Source of the DNA: JANQOH01 sp965242575
Lineage (GTDB): Bacteria > Pseudomonadota > Alphaproteobacteria > UBA7887
Assembly: GCA_965242575.1 (NCBI GenBank)
Contig: OZ251461.1
Location: forward strand, 124,001-188,000
Length of the DNA stretch: 64,000 nucleotides
Direction: 5' to 3'
Position numbers and translations under genes: made by a program. Positions 52,738 through 61,524 of the stretch are shown here, one piece after another. The first letter of the stretch is position 1; each line of letters opens with the position of its first letter. Below the pieces are notes generated by a model, which saw only the letters and a list, made by a program, of their open reading frames with translations, was not told the origin of the DNA and did no database searches.

Positions 52738-53382
52738 CTAGCGCCCGTCGCCGGTGAGCACGTCGCGGACGAACGTCTCCCGGTCTCCGTCGCCGTCCGC
52801 GGCGCCCGGCGGGGCGGGTCCGCCGGCGGGCCGCTCGGGGGCGGGCGCCGATGCCGATGGCGTCTCCGCCGGCTCCGGCGGGGGCGGCGCCAGGGTGACG
52901 ATCTCCACCCTCCGGTTGACGCCGCTTTCCGGGTTCGCCGGGTCGCGCGGGCGGTCCTCGCCGTGGCCCACGACGACGAGGCGCGCGGCGGACACCTCCC
53001 ACGCCGCCGTGAGATAGGCGGCGGCGGCGCGGGCGCGGCGGAGCGACAGGTCGCGGTTGTAGTCCGCCGCGCCGCGGCTGTCGGTGTGCCCCTCGAGGCG
53101 GAAGCGCAGCCCGGCGAGCGCCGGCGCGCGCAGCGCCCGGGCGATCCGGTCCAGCCGCGCCCGCGCCGCCGCGGTCAGCCGGTCGGAGCCGGACTCGAAG
53201 CGCACGTCGCCGGCGACGTGGCGCGGCGCCTCCACCTGTCCCGCGCGCGGCGCCAGATCGCGGACGATCGCCAGCACCTCCGCCGCGTCCTCCTGCGCCG
53301 GCGCCGGCGCCGGCGCGGCCGCCAGTCCGGGCGCGAACGCCGCGGCGAGGACGAGCGCGCCCCGCCGCCTAACGGAAGTCAT
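52738..53382 (-). CDS. OmpA-domain cell-envelope protein
   Basis: 214 residues from ATG 53382 (a second start 12 bp upstream is equally possible). Signal peptide RRGALVLAAAFAPGLAAAPA, then an OmpA-like peptidoglycan-binding domain with FESGSDRLTAAARARLDRIA, LEGHTDSRGAADYNRDLSLR and the NRRVEIVTL end. A proline- and alanine-rich tail of about 45 residues follows (PSASAPAPERPAGGPAPPG), ending DRETFVRDVLTGDGR. The start lies inside the 3' end of the lipoprotein gene, so the two are translationally linked. Probably anchors a lipoprotein complex to peptidoglycan. Confidence 0.87.
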   Translation of the reverse strand: MTSVRRRGALVLAAAFAPGLAAAPAPAPAQEDAAEVLAIVRDLAPRAGQVEAPRHVAGDVRFESGSDRLTAAARARLDRIARALRAPALAGLRFRLEGHTDSRGAADYNRDLSLRRARAAAAYLTAAWEVSAARLVVVGHGEDRPRDPANPESGVNRRVEIVTLAPPPPEPAETPSASAPAPERPAGGPAPPGAADGDGDRETFVRDVLTGDGR

Positions 53383-54289
53383 CCGGGTCCACATCGCGCC
53401 GGCGCAGGCCGATCTTCTCCACCGTGAACGTGTTGCCCGAGAAGCTCACCACCGCCTCGACGCCTTCGTAATCGAGCATCCTGGAGAGGTTGCGCCGCAA
53501 TTTCGCGTCGCCGCTCGTCGTCTCGTACCAGATGCGCTGGCGGGTCGGGCTCGCGTCGATCGGGCGGTGCGCGCGGTAACCGCCGAACGCCGCCAGGTAC
53601 TCCTCCAGCGCGTCGATGTCGCTGGCGGTGAAATTGTCGAACACCAGGGTGAAGCCCATCGGCAGTCCGTCACCGTCCGGGACCGGATCGGGCAGCGGCG
53701 GCGGCGCCGCCGTCAGCAGCCATTCCAGCTTGCGCGCCAGGACGTGCGCTACGTCGCGCCCGATAACCTTCGCCTGATCGCCCATCGACTCCAGCACGCA
53801 CTCTCTCCGGCAGTCCCTGGGCAAGGTCACGTTGTCGAACTGCTGCTCGAAATGGCCGAGGAACTGCCCCGACCGGCAATTGATCAAGCGGCCGTCCACC
53901 CGCGCCGAGACGTAGGTGGCGATGTCCGACTGCCGCGAGTTGGGCCAGATCGAGAAGATCACCGCTACGTCGAGGGGCGGCGTCCGCACCGCGCGGCAGA
54001 CCTCGATGACCTCGCCGTCGTCGCGGCGCACGCGGTCCTGCGCCAGTATTCCCAGCGTGACGGCGGTTTCGTCATAGACGTTGAAGCCCGCCTCGTTCAT
54101 CTTGTCCTGGATGGCCCGCAGCACGCGGTCGAACGCCCGGTTGTTGCGCGGCACCGTGTCGATGTCCGCGTCCTCTCCGATCGCGAGGACGTTGGGCCGG
54201 CCGGCGGTCTGCGCGCTCGCGCCCTCCGTCGCGCAGGCGGCGAGCATGGAGGCGGCGCACAACGCCGGCAGGGTGCGTATCGGGATCAT
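53369..54289 (-). CDS. Predicted lipoprotein of unknown function
   Basis: 306 residues from ATG 54289. The N-terminus MIPIRTLPALCAASMLAAC carries a lipobox (SMLAAC) for lipid attachment. The mature part has RPNVLAIGEDADIDTVPRN and AFDRVLRAIQDKMNEAGFNV. The middle, LDVAVIFSIWPNSRQSDIATY and VDGRLINCRSGQFLGHFE, suggests a Rossmann-like or CsgG-like region; the C-terminus has VFDNFTASDIDALEEYLAAF and RRNLSRMLDYEGVEAVVSF, which resembles flagellar or curli-associated assembly domains. It overlaps the OmpA-domain gene. The pair may form an outer-membrane complex; function unknown. Confidence 0.78.
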   Translation of the reverse strand: MIPIRTLPALCAASMLAACATEGASAQTAGRPNVLAIGEDADIDTVPRNNRAFDRVLRAIQDKMNEAGFNVYDETAVTLGILAQDRVRRDDGEVIEVCRAVRTPPLDVAVIFSIWPNSRQSDIATYVSARVDGRLINCRSGQFLGHFEQQFDNVTLPRDCRRECVLESMGDQAKVIGRDVAHVLARKLEWLLTAAPPPLPDPVPDGDGLPMGFTLVFDNFTASDIDALEEYLAAFGGYRAHRPIDASPTRQRIWYETTSGDAKLRRNLSRMLDYEGVEAVVSFSGNTFTVEKIGLRRRDVDPDDFR

Positions 54290-54693
54290 GCCGTAATCTC
54301 TCGGTTGGTTGACGGGGCGCCGGCAGGATACACCGCGCGCCCCCTCGCCGCCAGCCCCGCCCGTTTCTCCCGGATTTCCTGCCGGGCGGGGGCGCCTCCA
54401 GCGCCGGGGTTTCGGCCCCGGTCCGCCCCTTTTGGCCGACCCGGGCCTCGTCCTGAAACCGCGCCTCGACCGGGCGCGCCGCCGGACCGTCCCCGCTCCG
54501 GGCGTCATGGACGACCTGCGTCCGGACCTCCCGACCTCCCGACGCAAGCGAAGCCGCCCGCGCCGTGAACGCTACCTCGCCGTCCGCCGTCCCGCCGCCC
54601 CGCCGCAGGCCGGCAACCCGACGACGATCACGCCCCGACCGGAAGCGCGACCGCCCGGACCGGAAGCACGCGCTCCGGACGGATCCGGCGCGG
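54290..54693. other. Spacer between lipoprotein and TolC genes; no gene seen
   Basis: 404 bp. I looked here for a small RiPP precursor on both strands. The frames are all low-complexity Arg/Pro/Gly sequence with no leader-like helix or Ser/Thr/Cys-rich core. It must hold the promoter of the lipoprotein gene. No clear terminator after tolC was recognised. Confidence 0.5.
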
Positions 54694-56094
54694 CTATTCG
54701 GCGGCGAACGGCGCCCAGTCGAGGAGCGGGACCGAGGGGTAGAGATTCCATTCCGCCTCCTCGGCCTCGCGGGCGAGATCGGGAAGGCCGGCGATCCCCA
54801 GCCGCCGCGCGGTGAGCGCGCCGACCGCCTCCATCAGCCGATACGCCTCGACGATGGCGTCGCGCCGCGCCGAGAGCACGCGGATGCGCTGATCCACCAG
54901 CCTGCGCTCGGCGTCCAGCACCTCCCGCGTCGTCCGCTCGCCGATCTCGGCCTCGCGGCGGATCGCGCGGAGCGCCGCGCGCGAGGCCGCGGCGGCGGCC
55001 TCCAGCGCCGCGTGGCGCTCGCGCGCCGACTCCAGGTTGCGCCAGGCGCTCGCCGCGCGGCGGGCGGCGTCGTTCTCGGCCGCCGCCAGTTCGTCCCGCC
55101 TTTGCGCCAGCGTCCGCCGCGCCTCGCGGAGCCGCGCGCCCGTCGCCCCGGCGCGGTAGAGCGGCATCGCCAGTTGCAGGTTGACGTTGGCGTCGGAACT
55201 CGGGGAGAAGGCGCTGTCCGCGCTCTGGCGCGTGTATCCGGCCCGCAGGTCGACGCGCGGGCCGGCGTCCGCGGCGACCGAGCGGACCGCGAGCTCGGCG
55301 CCGCGCACCGCGAGCTGCGCGGCGCGCGCCGCCGGCCGGTCGCGCCGCGCGGCCTCCCGCGCCGCGTCGAGCGATTCCGGCAGACCGGCGGGCTCCCGCA
55401 CGGCCTCCAGCCCGTCCGGCGGGCCGCCGACCAGGGTCCGGAACAACGCCCGCTGGACGTCCAGGTCGGCCTCGGCGGCCGCGACTTCGGCGAGCGCGAG
55501 GCCGCGCTCCGCCTCGGCCTGCGAGACGTCGGCCTGCGTCCGGTCGCCGACCCGGAACTGCGCCGTCGCGTCGCGCACGCGCTCGTCGAACGCGGCCAGC
55601 GACTCCCGCCGCAGCCGCACCGTGTGGCCGGCGCGCAGCACGTCGAGATACGCGGTGGCGACCTGGAGGAACACCGACTGCTCCGCGTCCTCCACCTGGG
55701 CGTGGCCGCGCGCGACGTTCGCCTCCGCCTGCCGGAGCGCGGCCGTGCTGGCGCCGCCGCGGTAGAGGTTCTGCGTCCAGGTCAGCGCCGCCGAGCGCCG
55801 CTCGCCGCTGCTGTCGAAGAGACTGTTGGCGAACTCGGCGCGGTTGCGAAACCAGGTCGCGTTGAGGTCGATGGTCGGCAGCCATTCGGAGCGCGCGAGG
55901 GCGAGTCCTTCATGGCCGGCGCGCGCCTGCTCCCGCGCCGCGCGCAGGGTGGGGTTGGCCAGCGCCGCCTCGGCCAGCGCCTCCTCCAGGGTGAGCGCGC
56001 CGCACGGCGCGGCGGCGGAGAGCGCGATGGCGCACAGAAGCGCCGCGGCGCCGCGCCGCGGGCCTCGCCTCCCCGGTTCCCATGCTCCCGCCAT
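54694..56094 (-). CDS. TolC-family outer membrane efflux protein
   Basis: 466 residues. Signal peptide AALLCAIALSAAAPCGALTL with cleavage before about residue 34. Two outer-membrane-efflux (OEP) repeats follow: LTLEEALAEAALANPTLRAA, LTWTQNLYRGGASTAALRQA and RVGDRTQADVSQAEAERGLA, then the second repeat with LQLAMPLYRAGATGARLREA and ERTTREVLDAERRLVDQRI. Closest to type I secretion partners of TolC. It starts 50 bp after the LanM-like gene on the same strand, so it is probably the export end of the RiPP operon. No membrane-fusion or ABC partner is in the window. Confidence 0.92.
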   Translation of the reverse strand: MAGAWEPGRRGPRRGAAALLCAIALSAAAPCGALTLEEALAEAALANPTLRAAREQARAGHEGLALARSEWLPTIDLNATWFRNRAEFANSLFDSSGERRSAALTWTQNLYRGGASTAALRQAEANVARGHAQVEDAEQSVFLQVATAYLDVLRAGHTVRLRRESLAAFDERVRDATAQFRVGDRTQADVSQAEAERGLALAEVAAAEADLDVQRALFRTLVGGPPDGLEAVREPAGLPESLDAAREAARRDRPAARAAQLAVRGAELAVRSVAADAGPRVDLRAGYTRQSADSAFSPSSDANVNLQLAMPLYRAGATGARLREARRTLAQRRDELAAAENDAARRAASAWRNLESARERHAALEAAAAASRAALRAIRREAEIGERTTREVLDAERRLVDQRIRVLSARRDAIVEAYRLMEAVGALTARRLGIAGLPDLAREAEEAEWNLYPSVPLLDWAPFAAE

Positions 56095-56144
56095 GACGGA
56101 AAACGAATAGCACCGGCGGGGCCGGGTTTCAAACCTCGGCGCGT

Positions 56145-58661
56145 TCAGGCCTCCGCCGCGAGGCGCGCGAAGCGGACGGCGAGGGCCGGCAGGCCGTCGA
56201 CGCCGGAAAGGTTGTGGCGGTCGTCGAGCCAGGAGGCGGCGAACCAGCTTCCGTGGCGGTCGAAGTCCCGCCGCATGCGCGCGGCGGCGGCGCGGTCGGC
56301 GCAGATCGGCGCGGCGGCTTCCGGGTCCAGCCACGGCGCGAGCCGCGCCCGCGCCGAGGGCGCGTAGGGGCGCCCGCCGCCGTGCCGGTCCGGCGCCGCT
56401 TCGCCGAGCGCCCGCGCGGCCTCGCGCCACCCCGCCAGCCCCGACGCCAGGTCGGCGCCGGAATGCATCCAGACCTCGCGCTCCGACGCCAGCGCCCACA
56501 CTTCGCGCGCGAGCGGGCGCGTTTCCGCGTCGCCCGCGAGCGCGGAGACGAGGCCGCCCGCGCCCACCGCCTGGCCGGCGCCGTAGGCGGACACGTCGAA
56601 TTCCGGAAACGCCATGTAGTCGCGCGCCGCGCCGGCGAGCGTCTCGCGGGCGAGGCCGGCCAGATCGGGCCGGTCGAGCCGGGCGGCCAGCTCCAGCAGC
56701 GCCGTCCCGACCCCGCTTCGCCCCGACAGCGTCTCGAAACCGAGCGGGCCGACCCCGCATATGCCGGTGAAGACGTCGTGGATGCGGCCGTTCCAGGTGG
56801 GCGCGCCGCCCCCGTCGGTCTCCGCCAGCCGCGCCACGCGCGACGCGATATCGTCCGCCCAGGAGAGCAGGTCGGCGGCGGCGGCGGGCGGCGCGTCCTC
56901 CTCCGACGGCCGGCGGCGCGGCGGGTTGCCGGCCCGCGCCGAGAACGCGGAGCGCAGCCACGCCGCGCGTTCGTCGTCGGCGATGCCGGCAAGCGCGTCA
57001 AGGCGGCGGCGCGCCTCGGAAACGGCGTCGCGGGCCATGAACCCCGGGTGCCGTTCGCCCCCCATGCCGAGCAGGTCGGTCGAATCGAGCCGGGTCTGGT
57101 AGAGCGGGACGTCGAGGCGGCGCAAGTCGCGCGCCGCCGCCTCCAGGCTCGGCCCGGCCAGCTCCCCGCGCGGCGCGAGGATCGAGTGGAGCGCGATCTC
57201 GCGCCACGCCCCGTCGGCGGCGTGGCGCGGCAGGCAGGAGTGCTGGATCGCGCGGTAGCAGGTCCAGGTGTCGACCAGAATGACCCGGACCGGCGCGTCG
57301 GCGACGCGGGAGAGGGCCGCCGCGGCGCGGGCGCGGAGCGCCGGATGGCGCAGCGTCCGGGCGGCGCGCAGGTAGCCGTCCTCGAAGGCGTCGAAATGGT
57401 CCGCCGCGTCGGCCGGCGCGCCGTCCGGGTAATGCGGCGCGAAGCGGTCCTCGCGCCACGACAGCAGTTCCTCCTTCCGGCCGATTATGGGCACCGGCGA
57501 GCGGTGCTCCCCCGGCCGCGAAACGCATCCGATGTCGGCCGGATCCATGCCGTCCCGGGTCGGCATCTGGAGCGGCAGGATACCCACCCCGGCCGGCGAC
57601 AATTCGAGGCGCGCCGCCGCCTCGCCGCCCGACAGCCCGGCGCGGTTCGGCCAGCGGTGCGCCGGCTGCGCGGCGGTTTCGAAATCGATGAACCGCGGGA
57701 CCGCGCCGTCGGCGATGAGGTTGTCGAACCAGAAGTCGATGGCGCCCAGGCCCTGGAGAAGCGCCAGCCAGCCGCCCAGCGCGGCGTAGAACGCGTCGGC
57801 GCCGCCGCGATCGGGGAGGGGGCGGGCGGAATGGACCGGCTCCCAGGCGTAATCGTCGCGGACGAGCACGCCGGGGGGCGCGAGGCCGGCCCCGAGTTCG
57901 CCGGCGATCTCCCCCACCGCCGCGGCCACCCGGAGATCCTTGGGCTTGAACACCGCGGCGCCGCGTTCGAAGCGTAGGATCGCGACCGACCGCCCGCCGG
58001 CGTGGGGGTCGCCCAGCCCCGCCTCGATCTCGACCAGCGCGCCGGGGTCCGCGCCGCCGAAGAGCTCCCGCGACAACAGCGCCCGGTCCGCCGCAGCGCA
58101 GGCGGCGATTCGCGACATGTCGGCGATCCAGTCGGCGGCGGCCTGGCCGATGGCGAAGGCCAGGGCCGGGCAGCGGCGGAAGAACCTCTTCCAGGTCGAG
58201 GGTGGGCCGCCGAGGCGGCGTTCGACCTCCTGCGCCGGGCCGAGCGCCCGGCCGGAGCGTTCGGCGAAATAGTCGAGCGGCCCCTCCAGCGCGTCCGGCC
58301 CGCGCGGCAGCCCGGCCGGCCAGCGCGCCTCCGCCTCCTCCTTGAGCCAGCGCCGGACGCCGGCGAAGGGATGCTCCCCTTCGTCCGCCAGCCTTTCGTA
58401 GATCGCGCGGAAGGCCGCGGCCCAGGGCGGGTCCTCTCCGGCCAGGCGGACGTCGCCGAGGCGCGCCAGCCAAGCGTCGGGGGACAGGCCGAGGGCCTCC
58501 GCATGCGCGGCCAGACGCTCCCGCGAGCCGAACGCGGCGGTCATGGCGGCGCTCCGCCGCGCCAGCGTCGCCGGGTCGGTGGCGACCGGCGCGAACGCCC
58601 CGCCGGCGCCCGTTCGCTCCGGCGGCGGCGCGGCGCGGGCGAGGATCTCGTCCAGGCTCAC
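56145..58661 (-). CDS. LanM-like lanthipeptide synthetase with degenerate active sites
   Basis: 838 residues, GTG start in a GTGA overlap with the SagB gene. The N-terminal 550 residues match the DUF4135 dehydratase of class II lanthipeptide synthetases: AVFKPKDLR (Lys239), DDYAWEPV, IDFWFDN (309-314), RFIDFETAAQP and VPLYQTRLDSTDLL. The usual D-x-H-x-E-N reads D-F-W-F-D-N, so the histidine is Trp311. The C-terminal ~280 residues follow the LanC-like cyclase outline (DVFTGICGVGPLGFETLSG, SGADLASGLAGW), but the zinc site W-C-H-G is N-L-S-G and the other zinc cysteine is not seen. It may dehydrate without cyclising, or have a new role. Confidence 0.84.
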   Translation of the reverse strand: MSLDEILARAAPPPERTGAGGAFAPVATDPATLARRSAAMTAAFGSRERLAAHAEALGLSPDAWLARLGDVRLAGEDPPWAAAFRAIYERLADEGEHPFAGVRRWLKEEAEARWPAGLPRGPDALEGPLDYFAERSGRALGPAQEVERRLGGPPSTWKRFFRRCPALAFAIGQAAADWIADMSRIAACAAADRALLSRELFGGADPGALVEIEAGLGDPHAGGRSVAILRFERGAAVFKPKDLRVAAAVGEIAGELGAGLAPPGVLVRDDYAWEPVHSARPLPDRGGADAFYAALGGWLALLQGLGAIDFWFDNLIADGAVPRFIDFETAAQPAHRWPNRAGLSGGEAAARLELSPAGVGILPLQMPTRDGMDPADIGCVSRPGEHRSPVPIIGRKEELLSWREDRFAPHYPDGAPADAADHFDAFEDGYLRAARTLRHPALRARAAAALSRVADAPVRVILVDTWTCYRAIQHSCLPRHAADGAWREIALHSILAPRGELAGPSLEAAARDLRRLDVPLYQTRLDSTDLLGMGGERHPGFMARDAVSEARRRLDALAGIADDERAAWLRSAFSARAGNPPRRRPSEEDAPPAAAADLLSWADDIASRVARLAETDGGGAPTWNGRIHDVFTGICGVGPLGFETLSGRSGVGTALLELAARLDRPDLAGLARETLAGAARDYMAFPEFDVSAYGAGQAVGAGGLVSALAGDAETRPLAREVWALASEREVWMHSGADLASGLAGWREAARALGEAAPDRHGGGRPYAPSARARLAPWLDPEAAAPICADRAAAARMRRDFDRHGSWFAASWLDDRHNLSGVDGLPALAVRFARLAAEA

Positions 58662-60085
58662 GGCGACGGCGGCGGCGGCGGGCGGAGGGTGCGCGGGTTC
58701 GGAACGTTGGGGTCGGGAGGACCGCCGAGGATGAAATCGCCGACCGTGCCCTCGATGACCGGGTCCAGGCCGGCGATGCGGGCGAACCGGGCCGTGTCGC
58801 CGGAGCCGACGCCGCAGGGCGACAGCCCGAGCTCGGTCGCCGCGAGGTAGAGCGTCTGGTAGAGCGCGCCGGTGTTGCGCAGGATGACGCCGTAGGCGAT
58901 CGACTTGTATTTCCACATGACGCGCGAGAACCGCGCGGCGATAGCGAGGACGACCTGCGGGTTCGCCAGCCCGCCGGTGGCGACGCGCGCGTCTGCGAAC
59001 ACGCCGTCGACCTCCGGCGTCCGGCCCGAAATCCGCGCCAGCGCGTGCTCCGCCGAATCGTAGTGGTAAAAGCCCGGCTCCAGCCCGTCGCAGCGGTCGA
59101 TTACGGGGTAGATCTCGAGTTCGTAACTGGCGCCGCCGTTGGGGTAGGGGCGGTGGGAGATCTCGAAGGGCGAGGTCTTGCCGGCGAAATCGCCGATGGT
59201 GACGGTCTGGAACTCCCGCACGCGCGCCGCGCGGTCGAGCAGCGCGCCCAGGTCGCGCGCCGAGATGGGGCGGCTCTCGTCGTAATGGCGGACGGAGCGG
59301 CGCCGTTCGAGCACTTCGGCGAAACTCTCCCCGCCCGTGTCGTTCGGCGCCCGCGCGAGGGCGATGCGCTCGCCCGGCCAGCGGTCGCGCCGCGCCGGCG
59401 GCGGCGGAATCTTGTCGATATAGGGGAACGACGCGCCGAACGGGTCGCGGTGGAAGCCGCGCCGGTTGTGGGTGTGGAACAGGAGGTCGTGGAACTCCCA
59501 CTGCTCCAGCGCCACGCCGCGCGCGTCGCCGTCTCCGCCCGGCGCACCGGCGAGGAACCCCGACCCGGCGAGGGCGCGGCGGACGATGGGCGCGTCGAGG
59601 TCGGCGAGGCCGGAGAGCCGGACGCGCCCGCCGGACAGCGGCGATTCGACCAGCCATCCGCCGCCGCCCCGGCGCAGGTAGGCGAAGCGGTCGAGCTCCG
59701 CGCCGGCCGGCGGCGCCTCGGCGGCCAGTTTCGGCGCCCAACCGTCCCACTGCGGCAGGACGACGGCGCGCTCCCCCTCCTCGTCGCAAAGCGGGAAGTC
59801 GACGAACCCCCAGCGGGAGAGTCCTTGCAGGAAAATCACGTAGGCCGCCGCCCGGTGCGCGCCCCCGGCGCGGATCGCGGCGTCGCGCAATTCGGCGAGC
59901 GGCGCGCCCTCGGCGAGGCGTTCGTTGGCGGCCGCGAAATCCGGCGCCCAGGCGCCGAAGGGCGGCGTCGCGCCGTATTCGCCGACGGCGACGAAGGCGT
60001 CGCCGTCCGGCGATTTCTCCAGCCTCCAGCCGGGTTGCAGGCGGACCCGGATATCGGGTTCGCCGATCAGGGCGACGAAACTCAC
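58658..60085 (-). CDS. SagB/ThcOx-type azoline dehydrogenase
   Basis: 475 residues from GTG 60085, in a GTGA overlap with the radical SAM gene. The first ~240 residues form the SagB N-terminal domain (VRLQPGWRLEKSPDGDAFVA, FHTHNRRGFHRDPFG). The last ~230 are an FMN nitroreductase fold: LERRRSVRHYDESRPIS at the FMN site, YPVIDRCDGLEPGFYHYDS, YGVILRNTGALYQTLYLAA and GDFILGGPPDPN. SagB enzymes oxidise thiazolines or oxazolines to aromatic thiazoles or oxazoles after a YcaO cyclodehydratase has formed them. A YcaO gene two genes upstream supplies that step. Confidence 0.92.
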   Translation of the reverse strand: MSFVALIGEPDIRVRLQPGWRLEKSPDGDAFVAVGEYGATPPFGAWAPDFAAANERLAEGAPLAELRDAAIRAGGAHRAAAYVIFLQGLSRWGFVDFPLCDEEGERAVVLPQWDGWAPKLAAEAPPAGAELDRFAYLRRGGGGWLVESPLSGGRVRLSGLADLDAPIVRRALAGSGFLAGAPGGDGDARGVALEQWEFHDLLFHTHNRRGFHRDPFGASFPYIDKIPPPPARRDRWPGERIALARAPNDTGGESFAEVLERRRSVRHYDESRPISARDLGALLDRAARVREFQTVTIGDFAGKTSPFEISHRPYPNGGASYELEIYPVIDRCDGLEPGFYHYDSAEHALARISGRTPEVDGVFADARVATGGLANPQVVLAIAARFSRVMWKYKSIAYGVILRNTGALYQTLYLAATELGLSPCGVGSGDTARFARIAGLDPVIEGTVGDFILGGPPDPNVPNPRTLRPPPPPSP

Positions 60086-61524
60086 GGCGCCGCTCCGGCC
60101 AGAGCGGCGGCGGGCGGCGCGGCAGCGCGCGCCGGCTCGTCCGCGTCGGCAAGGTCGAAGAAGGTTTCGATCAGCACGCCCTTTCTCCACAATGCGGTTA
60201 CGTCCTTGCGCGCGAGCTCCGGCGCCACCCCGAAACGGCCGGCGATGCGGGCCGCGGCGGCGTCGACGCGCGCGCCGCCGCGAAACGCCTCGGCCAGCGC
60301 CGGCAGGTGGCCGACCGGGCGGCGCGCGCGGAAATCCACCCAGACGCCGCGCGCTTCGGCGCGGACCGCATGCGGGCCGGTTTCGGAGACCCGCACGCCG
60401 CGCATGAGCGCGAGGCGGTCCGGCGGCTCCTCGGCCATGTTGCGGCGCGCCATGTCGCGAACCGCCTCGCCGAACTCTTCCGGCCCGTCGAAGCGCGCCT
60501 CGTCGAACACGGCGTAGCCGTCGGGCCAGCGGTCCGAGCAGGGTTCGGGCGAAATCAGGCGCACCCGCCCGATCACCGGCTCGATCAGGAAGCCCGACAC
60601 GCAGGCGATGGTCCGGTGGGAGAAGATCTCGTCGTCGTCGCGGTCGCTGAGCTTGCGCCGCTCCAGCGCCGCGCGTTCGGGCCGCCGCTGCGCCTTCTCG
60701 CGCAGGCGGCCCGCCTGCGCCAAGCCGAGGATCGATTCGCGGTTGACCATCACCAGGTCGATGTCGGCGATCTCGTCGGCGGAAAACTCGGCGTGGATGT
60801 CGTCCAGCTGGCGTTTGGAGATCACCGAGAAGCGCACCGACGGGCTGCCGCCGGCGCGGGAGAGCGCCATCAGCCGCCGGGTGCGCACCGGGTCGGCCAG
60901 CGGCATCGCGGTGGTGGTGACGGGGAAGACCCCGAGCTCGCGGTGGAACACGTCGCAATAGGATTCGTAGTCCGGGTGGTCGAGCGGGTCCGTCGCCCAA
61001 TAGAGGAAGCCGCGCGCCGCGCTCGCGCCGAACACGCCGCGCAGCGCCCGCAGCATTCCGGCCCAGGACTCGAGGTCGGTCGGCAGCGCCGCCTCCAGGC
61101 TGTCCGCCGACAGGCCGCAGAACCAGCACCCGACGGAGCAGCCCTTGGTGAGCTCCACGGTGAAGGGCAGGTGCAGGCCGAGGGGCGCGACGACGTATCC
61201 CTGCCCGAGCGCCGCGCGGGCCTTCTGCCGCGCCCGCCAGGCGATGTACGATTCCGGCGCGCCGGAATCGTCGGCGGTGAAGTCGAGATAGGCCTGCCCG
61301 GCGTCGTCGACCCGCTTGAGGGCGCGGCCCTCGGCGGTCTCGAGGTCTATCGGCGCCCCCTTCGTCCACAGCGCCGCCAGCCCGGCCGCGTCCAGGCCGA
61401 ACCGCGCCGCCTCGGCGGCGGGGTCGGCGGCGACGGCGGCGCGGAATACGTCGTCGGCCATCCAGCGTTCACGGAAGCGCTTGACGCGGGCGAAATGGCT
61501 TCCGGACGCCTCGGCGGAGGGCAT
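60082..61524 (-). CDS. PoyD-like radical SAM peptide epimerase
   Basis: 480 residues from ATG 61524, overlapping the YcaO stop (TGATG). The radical SAM cluster ligands are in ELTKGCSVGCWFCGLSA (Cys129, Cys133, Cys136), a motif characteristic of the RiPP amino-acid epimerase family to which PoyD belongs. The N-terminal VKRFRERWMADDVFRAAVAA is also typical of this family. The C-terminal region (KDVTALWRKGVLIETFF) looks like a winged-helix or leader-recognition element. Such enzymes convert L- to D-residues in ribosomal peptides by abstracting the alpha hydrogen. They usually act on precursors with nitrile hydratase-like leaders. Family assignment is from motif memory. Confidence 0.85.
   Translation of the reverse strand: MPSAEASGSHFARVKRFRERWMADDVFRAAVAADPAAEAARFGLDAAGLAALWTKGAPIDLETAEGRALKRVDDAGQAYLDFTADDSGAPESYIAWRARQKARAALGQGYVVAPLGLHLPFTVELTKGCSVGCWFCGLSADSLEAALPTDLESWAGMLRALRGVFGASAARGFLYWATDPLDHPDYESYCDVFHRELGVFPVTTTAMPLADPVRTRRLMALSRAGGSPSVRFSVISKRQLDDIHAEFSADEIADIDLVMVNRESILGLAQAGRLREKAQRRPERAALERRKLSDRDDDEIFSHRTIACVSGFLIEPVIGRVRLISPEPCSDRWPDGYAVFDEARFDGPEEFGEAVRDMARRNMAEEPPDRLALMRGVRVSETGPHAVRAEARGVWVDFRARRPVGHLPALAEAFRGGARVDAAAARIAGRFGVAPELARKDVTALWRKGVLIETFFDLADADEPARAAAPPAAALAGAAP

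Noticed and set aside
54290..54693. Hidden RiPP precursor peptide between tolC and the lipoprotein gene
   Set aside because: No frame on either strand shows a leader-like helix, a cleavage motif or a Ser/Thr/Cys-rich core.
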